Below, piece after piece: positions 46,884 through 54,187 of a stretch of 54,187 bases of DNA. Source of the stretch: Hoeflea sp. (GTDB taxonomy: Bacteria > Pseudomonadota > Alphaproteobacteria > Rhizobiales > Rhizobiaceae); NCBI RefSeq assembly GCF_030682515.1, contig NZ_JAUXOD010000089.1, positions 1-54,187 on the forward strand, read 5' to 3'. The notes beneath the pieces are model-generated. The model saw only the letters and a program-made list of their open reading frames with translations, was not told where the DNA came from and did no database searches. A program made the position numbers and the translations under genes. Each line of letters begins with the position of its first letter. Positions within the stretch are counted from its first letter, which is position 1.

Positions 46884-47146
46884 AGATCGATCTCGCGCGA
46901 GGGCGCCAGGTTGCGGGCGAAGACCGCGTCGTCAGGATCGACATCCACCGGAAACCGCTTGAGATGGGCAACAAGACTCGGGCGATCCTTGCCCATTTCC
47001 CGTTTCGCCGCTTCCGCCGCCTCGACACTCACCAGCACCGCCGCCGGTTTTCCGTGCCGCGTGATGGTCACGAACTCGCCAGCGGCCGCCTCGTCCACGA
47101 GGCCGGAGAGACCCGCCTTGGCGTCCTTCACCCCAACACGCGACAT
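46880..47146 (-). CDS. Phd/YefM-type antitoxin
   Basis: 88 residues: MSRVGVKDAKAGLSGLVDEA, FVTITRHGKPAAVLVSVE, typical of Phd/YefM antitoxins, then a toxin-binding tail. I chose this ATG because AAGG lies 8 nt upstream and an upstream promoter would start transcription just before an ATG 24 nt further up. Neutralises the PIN toxin and represses the pair. Confidence 0.88.
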   Translation of the reverse strand: MSRVGVKDAKAGLSGLVDEAAAGEFVTITRHGKPAAVLVSVEAAEAAKREMGKDRPSLVAHLKRFPVDVDPDDAVFARNLAPSREIDL

Positions 47147-47160
47147 GTCGAAAACCTTCG

Positions 47161-47209
47161 TTGTAACCACATGAGACTACAATATAGAGCAAACCGCCTC
47201 GTTCGGCAA
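47161..47209 (-). promoter_or_regulatory. Promoter and candidate operator of Phd/PIN pair
   Basis: In minus-strand reading, TTGCCG-N17-TATATT forms a fair promoter. A TTGTA-N12-TACAA dyad (47161-47182) overlaps the -10 and start point, the expected place for self-repression by a Phd-type antitoxin. Confidence 0.5.
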
Positions 47210-47267
47210 TCTCGCGTTGATACCCCAAAATCCGCTGCCGTCCCTAGCCCAAAGGCAGCCGTGCCGC

Positions 47268-47987
47268 TCAAAACCGCGCCGCTTTCGCGACCAGAATGCG
47301 CAGGTCGCCCACAGTTAAAAACCCGGCCTTGAGCGCATGGCAGATATCGTCGCCTGATTCATAGCCGGCAATCGGCAAGTGTGGCGCAACGCAAGCAACC
47401 GCGGCCGCGGCCTGCGCGAAAACATCCTGAGACGGTGCGCGGGCAAACACGTTGGATAGACCAATACACTTCTCCGAGATGTTGGCGATGCACCCCGCCT
47501 CGATTGCGCCATTCACCCGATAGCCGAGAAAGACAATGTCCTTCCGGTCAAGCAATCCGGGCGCGAACAAGCGGTTTGACGAGGGCGAACCGGCCTGATT
47601 CCACGCCGCTTCCCAAAGTTCGAGATCAGCCTCACTTTCAATCCGCTCCCAACCGCTTTGGCAGGTCTGAAGCCCCGGATCCCGCCATATCCACGACGCG
47701 CCAAACAGCGTCTCGAACCCGTTGGCTTGAAGTTCCAGTTCGCCAAAACTGTCCTTCAGCCCGATTGCGCCGGTAAACTTTGTCGCGAGCCATCCGAGTT
47801 GTGCCATAATCTCATCGGCATGGCCCGGCGCCAGCACCGTAAGATTGGAATAGTAAGGCGGCGGCAGGTCCAGACCAACGAAAGCATAGGGCAACCGCTG
47901 ATAATCCAGCCCCCGGGACGCGAACATCGCCGCATACAGATCGGCATTGTTCCCAGCCGCAATAATCGCGCGCGAATCCACTCCCAT
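47268..47987 (-). CDS. GNAT-like hypothetical protein
   Basis: 239 residues. The C-terminal half (DIVFLGYRVNGAIEAGCIANIS, IAGYESGDDICHALKAGFLTVGDLRILV) is like a degenerate GNAT acetyltransferase fold, but the acetyl-CoA pyrophosphate loop is not clear. The N-terminal half (LPYAFVGLDLPPPYYSNLTV) resembles nothing I know. It is somewhat less GC-rich than its neighbours and adjoins a toxin-antitoxin pair, which may mark acquired DNA. It is divergent from paaX. Confidence 0.55.
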   Translation of the reverse strand: MGVDSRAIIAAGNNADLYAAMFASRGLDYQRLPYAFVGLDLPPPYYSNLTVLAPGHADEIMAQLGWLATKFTGAIGLKDSFGELELQANGFETLFGASWIWRDPGLQTCQSGWERIESEADLELWEAAWNQAGSPSSNRLFAPGLLDRKDIVFLGYRVNGAIEAGCIANISEKCIGLSNVFARAPSQDVFAQAAAAVACVAPHLPIAGYESGDDICHALKAGFLTVGDLRILVAKAARF

Positions 47988-48146
47988 GAGTTGCTTTCCC
48001 GAAAATCGCAGAACCTACACCCAATTTGTATTCTGATTTGCGTCAATATCCACGTCCGTCACCGTCATCAGGGCAACACGGCGCTCCTTCTTGGCGGGAC
48101 ACGCCCCTCTTCCCGCTTCCCGCCAAACCGTCTATTGCCTCTTTCC

Positions 48147-49040
48147 ATGCGCCCGTCCGATCCGATCCCCGCCGCCATCCAATCCCGCCTGACAGCCCTG
48201 CAGGCGGACGGGCGGTTGTCGGCCTGGTCGCTGATCGTGAGCTTCATGGGCGACGCCATGGCCCCGCGCGGCGGGGTGGCGCCCTCGGGCGCGCTGCAGG
48301 CGCTGATGGCGCGGCTCGGCATCGGCCATGGCGCGGTCCGCACCGCGCTGTCGCGGCTGGCCGCCGACGGCTGGATCGAGCGCTCGCGCGAGGGCCGCAA
48401 CTCCTTCTACCGCCTGTCGGCCGGCGTCACCGAAACCGTGCTCATCGCCGAGCGCCGGATCTATGCCGCAAGCTCGCTGCTGCCCGCTTCCACGCCACGC
48501 TGCCTGGTGATTGCGCCCGCCCCGCAGCCTGAGGCCGTGCTCGACGCGCTCGATGCGCTGGGCGCCCTGCAGCTTGCATCCGAGGCATGGCTCTGTTTCG
48601 CCGCGGCGGACTCCCTCCCCACCGCCCTGCGCCAGTCCGGCGCAACCCTTGCGGATGCGCCAGGTCTTCACCCCGGAGCTTCGATGCGCGCCGAGATGGC
48701 GCGTGCCCGTCAGGGTTTCGAGATGGCGCGGCTGCTCGAAGCGTACCGGCCGGTCGCCGCCGCCCTTGAGGCCGGACCGGCCCCTTCGCCTGAGGACGCC
48801 ATGGCGCTCCGCTGCCTGCTGATCCATGAATGGCGGCGGCTGGCGCTCAGGCTGCTGCCGATCCCCGCCGACCTGGTCCAGCCCGACGACCCCGAGCCTG
48901 AGACAAGGGCGCTGGTCGCCGCCATCTACGCGCGGCTGCTGGCCCCGTCCGAGACCTGGCTCGACGCACATGCCGCGCTGCAGGCGGGCCCGCTGCCGCC
49001 GCCCGACGCGCGGCTCGGCGCACGCTTCGGCGCCGTCTGA
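48147..49040 (+). CDS. paaX: Phenylacetic acid degradation repressor PaaX
   Basis: 297 residues of the PaaX family: SLIVSFMGDAMAPRGGVAPSG, then LGIGHGAVRTALSRLAADGWIERSREGRNSFYRLS, seen as IGHGAVRTALSRLAADGW (the winged HTH), and a C-terminal PaaX domain with LLIHEWRRLALRLLP. It represses paa genes and is released by phenylacetyl-CoA. The ATG was chosen because upstream in-frame sequence is antisense to the neighbouring gene. It is just upstream of and in line with paaABCDE. Confidence 0.94.
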   Translation: MRPSDPIPAAIQSRLTALQADGRLSAWSLIVSFMGDAMAPRGGVAPSGALQALMARLGIGHGAVRTALSRLAADGWIERSREGRNSFYRLSAGVTETVLIAERRIYAASSLLPASTPRCLVIAPAPQPEAVLDALDALGALQLASEAWLCFAAADSLPTALRQSGATLADAPGLHPGASMRAEMARARQGFEMARLLEAYRPVAAALEAGPAPSPEDAMALRCLLIHEWRRLALRLLPIPADLVQPDDPEPETRALVAAIYARLLAPSETWLDAHAALQAGPLPPPDARLGARFGAV

Positions 49041-49062
49041 ACGCCACGGCGATCACGCTTGG

Positions 49063-49109
49063 ATATGTTACAGACTATCCTTGACATTCTTCAAGCTTGT
49101 AACATATAA
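49063..49109 (+). promoter_or_regulatory. paaA promoter with large inverted repeat
   Basis: A near-consensus promoter TTGACA (49081-49086)-N17-ATATAA (49104-49109), 28 nt before the paaA ATG. It lies inside a perfect 10-bp inverted repeat ATATGTTACA-N25-TGTAACATAT (49063-49072 and 49098-49107), with half-sites 35 bp apart. The right arm overlaps the -10. This is a likely PaaX or TetR operator. TTGACATTCTTCAA at the -35 also has the TTGA-N6-TCAA form. Confidence 0.78.
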
Positions 49110-49136
49110 CAGGCTTCCCTGAGGAGGAGTGAGCCC

Positions 49137-50132
49137 ATGTACAGCCAAGGCCTGATCGGCGCGGATTCGAGCACGACCGAATCGGAGGAATTTCTCGCCC
49201 TCTTCCAGGCGCGGATCGACCGCGAGGAGAAGATCGAGCCCAACGACCCGATGCCCGAGGGCTACCGCCGCACGCTGGTGCGCCAGATCGGCCAGCACGC
49301 CCATTCGGAAATTGTCGGCATGCTGCCCGAGGGCAACTGGATCACCCGGGCGCCGACGCTCAGGCGCAAGATCGCCCTTCTCGCCAAGGTGCAGGACGAG
49401 GGCGGCCACGGCCTCTATCTCTATTCCGCCGCCGAGACGCTGGGCGTCTCCCGCGAGCAGATGACCGAGGAGCTGCTCAACGGCAAGGCCAAGTAGTCCT
49501 CCATCTTCAACTACCCGACGCTGACCTGGGCCGACATCGGCGCCATCGGCTGGCTGGTCGATGGCGCCGCCATCATGAACCAGATCCCGCTCTGCCGCTG
49601 CTCCTACGGCCCCTATGCGCGGGCCATGATCCGCGTCTGCAAGGAAGAGAGCTTCCACCAGCGCCAGGGCTACGAGATCATGATGGCGCTCGCCCGCGGC
49701 TCCGACGAGCAGAAGGAGCTGGCCCAGGACGCGCTCAATCGCTGGTGGTGGCCGTCGCTGATGATGTTCGGACCGCACGACAGCGAAAGCACCCACAGCG
49801 ACCAGTCGATGGCCTGGAAGATCAAGCGCTTCTCCAATGACGAGCTCAGGCAGAAATTCATCACCGCCACCGTGCCCCAGGCCGAATTCATCGGCTTGAC
49901 CGTGCCCGATCCGAACCTCAGGTGGAACGACGAGACGAAGCTCTACGAGCACTCAGACATCGACTGGGCCGAGTTCAAGGCCGTGGTCGCAGGCAACGGC
50001 CGCATGAACCGCGACCGCATCCGCGACCGCAACACCGCCCACGACGCCGGCGCCTGGGTGCGCGAGGCAGCCCTTGCCCACGCCGCAAAACGCGCCGACA
50101 GAAACGCACTCGCCCGGGAGGCAGCCGAATGA
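49137..50132 (+). pseudogene. paaA: Phenylacetyl-CoA epoxidase subunit PaaA, interrupted by an amber codon
   Basis: The catalytic subunit of the ring 1,2-phenylacetyl-CoA epoxidase. In one frame of 332 codons, residues 1-119 ([40 protein letters not shown]) and 121-331 ([41 protein letters not shown]) match E. coli PaaA throughout, but codon 120 is TAG (49494-49496), where E. coli has Tyr (KYSSIFNY). One base change would explain it. The stop splits the diiron ligands (E88/H91 before; E171/H174 after), so the short product would be inactive. GAGGAGGAG precedes the ATG. Could be a sequencing error, nonsense mutation, or readthrough. Confidence 0.93.
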
Positions 50133-50419
50133 CCACCGAAGCCCTCACCCCCCTTTGGGAAGTCTTCATCCGGCCGCGCAACGGCCTGCACCATCGCCAT
50201 GTCGGCTCGCTGCATGCCGCCGATTCGGCGATGGCGCTGCAGGCCGCGCGCGACGTCTACACCCGCCGCGGCGAAGGCAATTCGATCTGGGTCGTCCGCT
50301 CGGCCGACATCGCCGCTTCCGATCCGTCCTTCGCCGAGCCGATGTTCGAGCCCGCGGACGACAAGATCTACCGCCACCCGACCTTCTACGACATCCCCGA
50401 CGAAGTGGGGCACATGTGA
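50129..50419 (+). CDS. paaB: Phenylacetyl-CoA epoxidase subunit PaaB
   Basis: 96 residues: [40 protein letters not shown] and [19 protein letters not shown], clearly PaaB. It bridges the PaaAC subcomplexes in the epoxidase. Its ATG overlaps the paaA TGA (ATGA). Confidence 0.96.
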   Translation: MTTEALTPLWEVFIRPRNGLHHRHVGSLHAADSAMALQAARDVYTRRGEGNSIWVVRSADIAASDPSFAEPMFEPADDKIYRHPTFYDIPDEVGHM

Positions 50420-51195
50420 TGGGCTTTGCCGCAACCGCAAGGGAAGACACGGGCTTCCGCGCCGTCCTCGAACTGGCCGACGATTGCCTGGTCCTCGGCC
50501 ACCGCCTGTCGGAATGGTGCGGCCATGCGCCCACGCTCGAGGAGGACCTGGCGCTCGCCAATATGGGGCTCGACCTGCTGGGCCAGGCCCGCGCGCTCTA
50601 TGCCCATGCCGGAGAGATCGAGGGCAAGGGAAGGGGCGAGGACGATCTTGCCTTCCTGCGCCGCGAGCGCGACTATTGCAACTGCCTGCTGGTCGAGCGC
50701 CCGAACGGCGACTTCGCCGTCACCATGGCCCGCCAGCTCTATTTTTCGGCCTTCATGCAGCCCTTCTGGCGCGCGCTCGCCGCAAGCTCCAGCGACGCGA
50801 CGCTTGCCGGCATCGCCGCCAAGGCGGAGAAGGAAATGGCCTATCATCTGCGCCACTCCGGCGAATGGGTGATCCGGCTGGGCGACGGCACGGAAGAAAG
50901 CGCCGAGCGCATGCAGGCGGCCATCGACGAGCTGCACCGCTACACCGGCGAGATGTTCCTGATCTCCCCCGCACGGCGCGACGCCATCGCCGCAGGCATC
51001 CTGCCCGACCCCGAGACGCTCAGGCCCGAATGGGAGCGGACCATCGCCACCGTCTTCGCCGAGGCGGGACTGACCGCACCCGAAGTCCGCGTGCCGCAGA
51101 CCGGCGGCCGCGACGGCCTGCATGGCGAGGACATGGGCCATCTCCTGGCCGAGCTGCAATTCATGCAGCGCGCCTATCCGGGCCAGACCTGGTGA
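50419..51195 (+). CDS. paaC: Phenylacetyl-CoA epoxidase subunit PaaC
   Basis: 258 residues of the structural ferritin-like subunit: DDCLVLGHRLSEWCGHAPTLEEDLALANM, seen as LVLGHRLSEWCGHAPTLEED, then ALANMGLDLLGQARALYAHAG, and FAVTMARQLYFSAFMQPFW and EMAYHLRHSGEWVIRLGDGTEES. It pairs with PaaA. Its ATG overlaps the paaB stop (TGATG). Confidence 0.96.
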   Translation: MGFAATAREDTGFRAVLELADDCLVLGHRLSEWCGHAPTLEEDLALANMGLDLLGQARALYAHAGEIEGKGRGEDDLAFLRRERDYCNCLLVERPNGDFAVTMARQLYFSAFMQPFWRALAASSSDATLAGIAAKAEKEMAYHLRHSGEWVIRLGDGTEESAERMQAAIDELHRYTGEMFLISPARRDAIAAGILPDPETLRPEWERTIATVFAEAGLTAPEVRVPQTGGRDGLHGEDMGHLLAELQFMQRAYPGQTW

Positions 51196-51767
51196 GCGGA
51201 CAGGTGAGCGCCCCAGTGACAACGATGTCGGCCCCAGTCCAGACCGGCCAGACCGGCCCCGTTGACGCCTCCGGCAAGGCTGCGGACCTCGAGCTCGCCC
51301 GCGCCTACGACGCGGCCAGCACCGTGCCCGATCCGGAAGTCCCCTGCGTCACCGTCGCAGATCTCGGCATCCTGCGCGGCGTCACCCGCGATGCGGACGG
51401 CCGGATCGTCGTCCGGCTCACGCCCACCTATTCCGGCTGCCCGGCGGTGATCGCCATCGAGATGGCGGTGCAGACCGCACTGCTGGAAGCCGGTGTCTCG
51501 GCCCGCGTCGAGCGGGTGATCTCGCCCGCATGGACCACCGACTGGATCACGAAGGAAGGCCGCGAAAAACTTCGCGCCTATGGCATCGCGCCGCCGGCAG
51601 GATCGTCCGGTGGCCGCCGCGCCTTCTTTGCCGAAGACGTTATCGCCTGCCCGCGCTGCGGCTCGTCCCGCACCACCAAGATCTCCGAATTCGGCTCCAC
51701 CGCCTGCAAGGCGCATTACCGCTGCGACGCCTGCGCCGAGCCGTTCGACTATTTCAAGTGCATCTGA
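51192..51767 (+). CDS. paaD: PaaD, maturation factor of phenylacetyl-CoA epoxidase
   Basis: 191 residues: a DUF59/MIP18-like domain (VPDPEVPCVTVADLGILRGV; LTPTYSGCPAV) and a C-terminal zinc-ribbon-like segment with CPRCGS and CDAC. PaaD is needed to mature the metal or Fe-S centre of the epoxidase. The start is a GTG overlapping the paaC stop (GTGA); an ATG lies 33 nt in and is an alternative. The 30-residue N-terminal extension is Thr/Gly-rich and may not be translated. Confidence 0.92.
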   Translation: MSGQVSAPVTTMSAPVQTGQTGPVDASGKAADLELARAYDAASTVPDPEVPCVTVADLGILRGVTRDADGRIVVRLTPTYSGCPAVIAIEMAVQTALLEAGVSARVERVISPAWTTDWITKEGREKLRAYGIAPPAGSSGGRRAFFAEDVIACPRCGSSRTTKISEFGSTACKAHYRCDACAEPFDYFKCI

Positions 51768-51778
51768 GGAGCCCCGCC

Positions 51779-52879
51779 ATGGCCGCACCGCGCTTTCACG
51801 ACCTCGAGATCGCCGCTATCCGCCACGAGACGCCGGACGCGGTCGCCATCACCTTCGCCATCCCGGACGACCTCAACGAGACCTTCGCCTTCACCCCCGG
51901 CCAGTACCTGACGCTGCGCGCCGAGGTGGGCGGACAGGACATGCGCCGCTCCTACTCGATCTGCTCAGCCCTCAGCGAGACCGGCCGCCGCACCGTGGGC
52001 GTCAAGCGCATCGCCGACGGCCGCTTCTCGAGCTTCGCCCAGACGCTCAAGCAAGGCGACCGCATAAAGGTGATGCCGCCGCAGGGCCGCTTCACCGCCG
52101 AGATCGGAGGCAGCCATGACTATTTGCTGCTCGCAGCCGGCTCGGGCATCACGCCGTGCCTGTCGATCGCCACCTCGGTGCTGTCGGGCGAGCCGGATTC
52201 CACCGTCACGCTCATCTATGCCAACCGCAATTCGTCGAGCGTCATGTTCCGCGACGCACTCAATGATCTCAAGGACCGCTACACCACCCGCTTCACGCTG
52301 CTGCACGTGATGGACGAGGAGATCCAGGACGTCGAGATCATGAACGGCCGCCTCGACGCGGACAAGCTCGTGACGCTCGCCGCCCACGGCCTGATCGACC
52401 CCGCCCGCGCCGACGCCATCTATATCTGCGGCCCCGAACCGATGATCCGCGCCGCATCCACCGCGCTTGCCGCGCTCGGCGTGCCCGAGGACCGGCTCAA
52501 GTTCGAACTCTTCACCCCGGCGCCGGATGCGTCGCCCAGCCCCAGGGCGAACGGCGCAGGCCCGCTGGCCGCCCCGGATCCCCGCGCAGAGCCCGCCGGC
52601 GCCTCGGTCGAGATCATCCTTGACGGCGCCCGCCGCCTGATCACGGTCGACGCGCGGGCCGACACGGTGCTCACCGCCGCCATGCGCGCGGGCCTCGACA
52701 TCCCCTATTCCTGCGCCGGCGGCATGTGCTGCACCTGCCGCTGCAGGATCGTCGAGGGCGCGGCCACCATGGACGAGAACTTTTCCCTCGAACCCTGGGA
52801 AATCGAGGCCGGCTTCACGCTCGCCTGCCAGTCGCGGCCGACAACGGAGAAACTGGTGCTGGATTTCGACGCGCAGTAG
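51779..52879 (+). CDS. paaE: Phenylacetyl-CoA epoxidase reductase PaaE
   Basis: 366 residues: FAD-binding domain (RRSYSICSAL, GRFSSFAQTL), NAD domain (LLLAAGSGITPCLSIATSVL, ICGPEPMI), and a C-terminal plant-type 2Fe-2S domain with CAGGMCCTC and a fourth Cys in TLACQSRP. It carries electrons from NAD(P)H to PaaA. It begins 11 nt after paaD, with GAGGAG upstream. A palindromic repeat starts 11 nt after its stop. Confidence 0.96.
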   Translation: MAAPRFHDLEIAAIRHETPDAVAITFAIPDDLNETFAFTPGQYLTLRAEVGGQDMRRSYSICSALSETGRRTVGVKRIADGRFSSFAQTLKQGDRIKVMPPQGRFTAEIGGSHDYLLLAAGSGITPCLSIATSVLSGEPDSTVTLIYANRNSSSVMFRDALNDLKDRYTTRFTLLHVMDEEIQDVEIMNGRLDADKLVTLAAHGLIDPARADAIYICGPEPMIRAASTALAALGVPEDRLKFELFTPAPDASPSPRANGAGPLAAPDPRAEPAGASVEIILDGARRLITVDARADTVLTAAMRAGLDIPYSCAGGMCCTCRCRIVEGAATMDENFSLEPWEIEAGFTLACQSRPTTEKLVLDFDAQ

Positions 52880-52890
52880 GGTCGGAAAGT

Positions 52891-52967
52891 CGGGGACAGT
52901 TTACTTTCGGGCCGCTCAATCCCCGGCATACGCTGTTTTCCGCCAGCCCGAAAGTAAACTGTCCCCG
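52891..52967. repeat. Dispersed palindromic element, copy 4 (long loop)
   Basis: A perfect 22-bp inverted repeat starting CGGGGACAGTTTACTTTCG, with a 33-nt loop, two T fewer per arm than the other copies. It begins 11 nt after the paaE stop and may act as a terminator. Confidence 0.88.
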
Positions 52968-53059
52968 GCGCACTCCGACGTCAACCGCTGCTCTCCGGCG
53001 TCTTACTCGGCGTCATCCTCTCCGCCGACATGCCGACCTTCCTCCCCGCCCCTCGCCGT

Positions 53060-53128
53060 CGGTCCTCGCTCCCACCGTCGTCTTCCTCGGCTCGAGGCCC
53101 GAGGAGGACGAAACGAGGGATAGGACCG
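53060..53128. repeat. Long imperfect hairpin
   Basis: An inner near-perfect 13-bp stem (TCGTCTTCCTCGG / CCGAGGAGGACGA) with an 8-nt loop, and outer arms CGGTCCT / AGGACCG. The rest of the arms match imperfectly. No related gene nearby. Could be a REP-like element. Confidence 0.6.
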
Positions 53129-53154
53129 GGGGTCAGTGGAAGGTCAGGAAGGTC

Positions 53155-53203
53155 GGGGACAGTTTACTTTTTCGGGCGACGCCCGAGAAAGTAAACTGTC
53201 CCC
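53155..53203. repeat. Dispersed palindromic element, copy 5
   Basis: Two 23-bp arms starting GGGGACAGTTTACTTTTTC with one G-T type mismatch and a 3-nt loop. It lies 275 nt after paaE and 187 nt from copy 4, in non-coding sequence. Confidence 0.88.
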
Positions 53204-54187
53204 GGCATCGTCGCCCCCGGCATCGTCACCAGCTCAGCCGGCCGCAATGCCGCGCGGTGTTGCCGCCGGGATATGACAATCGAAATCCGGAGGGCCGCGC
53301 GGGGCAGTGCCTCTGGTATGAGTAGAGTATGGGTGGCGCTGACAGCGCGCGGCCCGGAACTCGCCGGACGGTGTCCCCATCCGACAGGCGGCGGCCTCGC
53401 AAGACACGGAGGTTGGCTCATCCACCTGCCCCTCTTCAGGGCCCTCCGCCCGGGTTGCCCCGGCCGCGGTCCGGACAGACCACGGGAACTGCTTTGGGCG
53501 CGAATTCCGGCACGGACCCTGCGCGCGCTGTGGGGTGATGCGTGGCCCTTGCGGCGAGAACGCCGGGACCCGCATCCAGCACGGCATGTCCGCCACAGGC
53601 CCGGACCGCCGGCACCGCCCCGACCCGCTTGTCGCAGGCCGGACAGGACCTCGCCCGGTGGCTGGCTTTGCACGGCCCCTCGAAGGGCCGCCCGCCAGCG
53701 GAACCGCGTTGGCCATCGCCTCCCCGTCAGTTGCGCCCTACGTCGGGACGCCTCCACCGGGGCATTCCCTCCCGCCTGGCCCGACACGTTCGCGATCCAT
53801 CCGGCAGCGGAAGCGAGAATAGGATGGCACGGCTGCGGAATGCGGGGAAAAAATGACAGGATTTATGGGGTAAGGGATTGGAATTGCTGGAGCTTGGCCG
53901 GGATGTCTTCCCCGCTTCAGACACCGGCACGAGGGTCCCGATCTCCCCCTTGCGGCGGGGTCCGGAGGACGGGAGAGACCCGTGGCTCGCCCTGAGTCGG
54001 CGGAGCCGACAGAGGCGGGGCCTGCGGCAATCACCGCATGCGAGGCTCCCCCTCTGTCACTTCGTGACATCTCCCCCGCAAAGGGGAGATCGGGGGCCGC
54101 CACCGCGGCTCATGCCCCTAGCCAGCACGCACGGCGGGAGCGGGAGGCGCGGGTTCGGTCCTGCCTCAACCTGGCCTGGCTGGCAGC
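53204..54187. other. Long stretch without a convincing gene
   Basis: About 1 kb with several overlapping GC-driven open frames, none with family resemblance, a good ribosome site or natural composition. It contains the rhizobial-type repeat near its right end. It could be intergenic spacer or decayed genes, and continues to the window edge. Confidence 0.55.
53940..54090. repeat. Rhizobial-type CTCCCC/GGGGAG repeat
   Basis: Hairpins GTCGGC-GGA-GCCGAC, GTCAC-TTC-GTGAC and ATCTCCCC-N6-GGGGAGAT lie in order, with a partial GATCTCCCCC motif at the left. The pattern matches a dispersed non-coding repeat I recall from rhizobial genomes. Identity as a specific family is from memory. Confidence 0.6.

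Noticed and set aside
49494..49496. TAG decoded as pyrrolysine
   Set aside because: No pylS/pylT-like genes in the window, Tyr is the expected residue in E. coli PaaA, and one base change explains TAG.
49575..50132. The part of paaA after TAG as a separate gene from an internal ATG
   Set aside because: No ribosome site precedes it and it would lack half of the diiron centre; it is better read as the rest of paaA.
52891..53203. CRISPR array from the two close repeats
   Set aside because: Two palindromes with unlike loops and a 187-nt gap; no regular spacing and no cas genes.
53273..53995. 240-codon plus-strand open frame in the gene-poor tail
   Set aside because: Pro/Arg-rich, no ribosome site, no family resemblance, and overlapping frames are equally open.

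Overview
The window looks like chromosomal DNA of a high-GC alphaproteobacterium, most likely of the Hyphomicrobiales (rhizobial/Phyllobacteriaceae-like group). Supporting this are a usg-family gene, a DUF3422 gene, a TAXI-type TRAP permease followed by a DUF1850 gene, ATGA/GTGA-coupled operons, a RIME-like double palindrome near 35.1-35.2 kb, and a CTCCCC/GGGGAG repeat near 54 kb of a kind seen in rhizobial genomes. Genus cannot be assigned from sequence reading alone.

Layout. 0-4.2 kb: an ATGA-coupled minus-strand operon of a CecR-like TetR regulator, a HlyD-type periplasmic adaptor, an ABC ATPase and an ABC-2 permease (a YbhGFSR-like exporter), with a 24-bp perfect palindrome upstream. 4.3-9.1 kb: a tightly coupled operon of flavin monooxygenase, bile-acid:sodium-symporter-family transporter, NAD-dependent epimerase and SDR, divergent from another TetR gene with a perfect palindrome between them. 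9.1-15 kb: usg, a secreted RsiV/DUF3298-like protein, groES-groEL with terminator, and DUF3422. 14.9-21.7 kb: TAXI-TRAP transporter, class III CoA-transferase, a divergent citrate-synthase-like protein with an N-terminal HTH, and a small DUF1508 protein.

21.7-29.3 kb and 48.1-52.9 kb hold the two halves of a phenylacetate (paa) catabolic pathway: a TetR regulator, paaK, paaI and paaG facing a fused enoyl-CoA hydratase/3-hydroxyacyl-CoA dehydrogenase gene and paaZ; then paaX and paaABCDE. PaaK makes phenylacetyl-CoA, PaaABCE epoxidises it, PaaG isomerises the epoxide, PaaZ opens and oxidises the ring, and the fused enzyme carries the beta-oxidation steps. No paaJ-type thiolase is present. paaA carries an in-frame amber codon at codon 120, although the coding sequence after it is intact.

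Between the halves: a transmembrane flavocytochrome divergent from a pentaheme cytochrome c with an EF-hand loop, sharing an FNR/FixK-type box; a DMT permease; a MazEF-like toxin-antitoxin pair; dadA; a second FNR/FixK-type box between a tandem Usp gene and an HTH/KefB-like antiporter/Usp group; a Ugp/MalK-type ABC importer with a TIM-barrel sugar-phosphate isomerase; HxlR/GST; a Phd/PIN toxin-antitoxin pair; and a GNAT-like protein. Five copies of a palindrome starting GGGGACAGTTTACTTT are dispersed in intergenic sites, four of them starting 6-19 nt past a stop codon. The last 1.3 kb has no convincing gene and contains several structured repeats.
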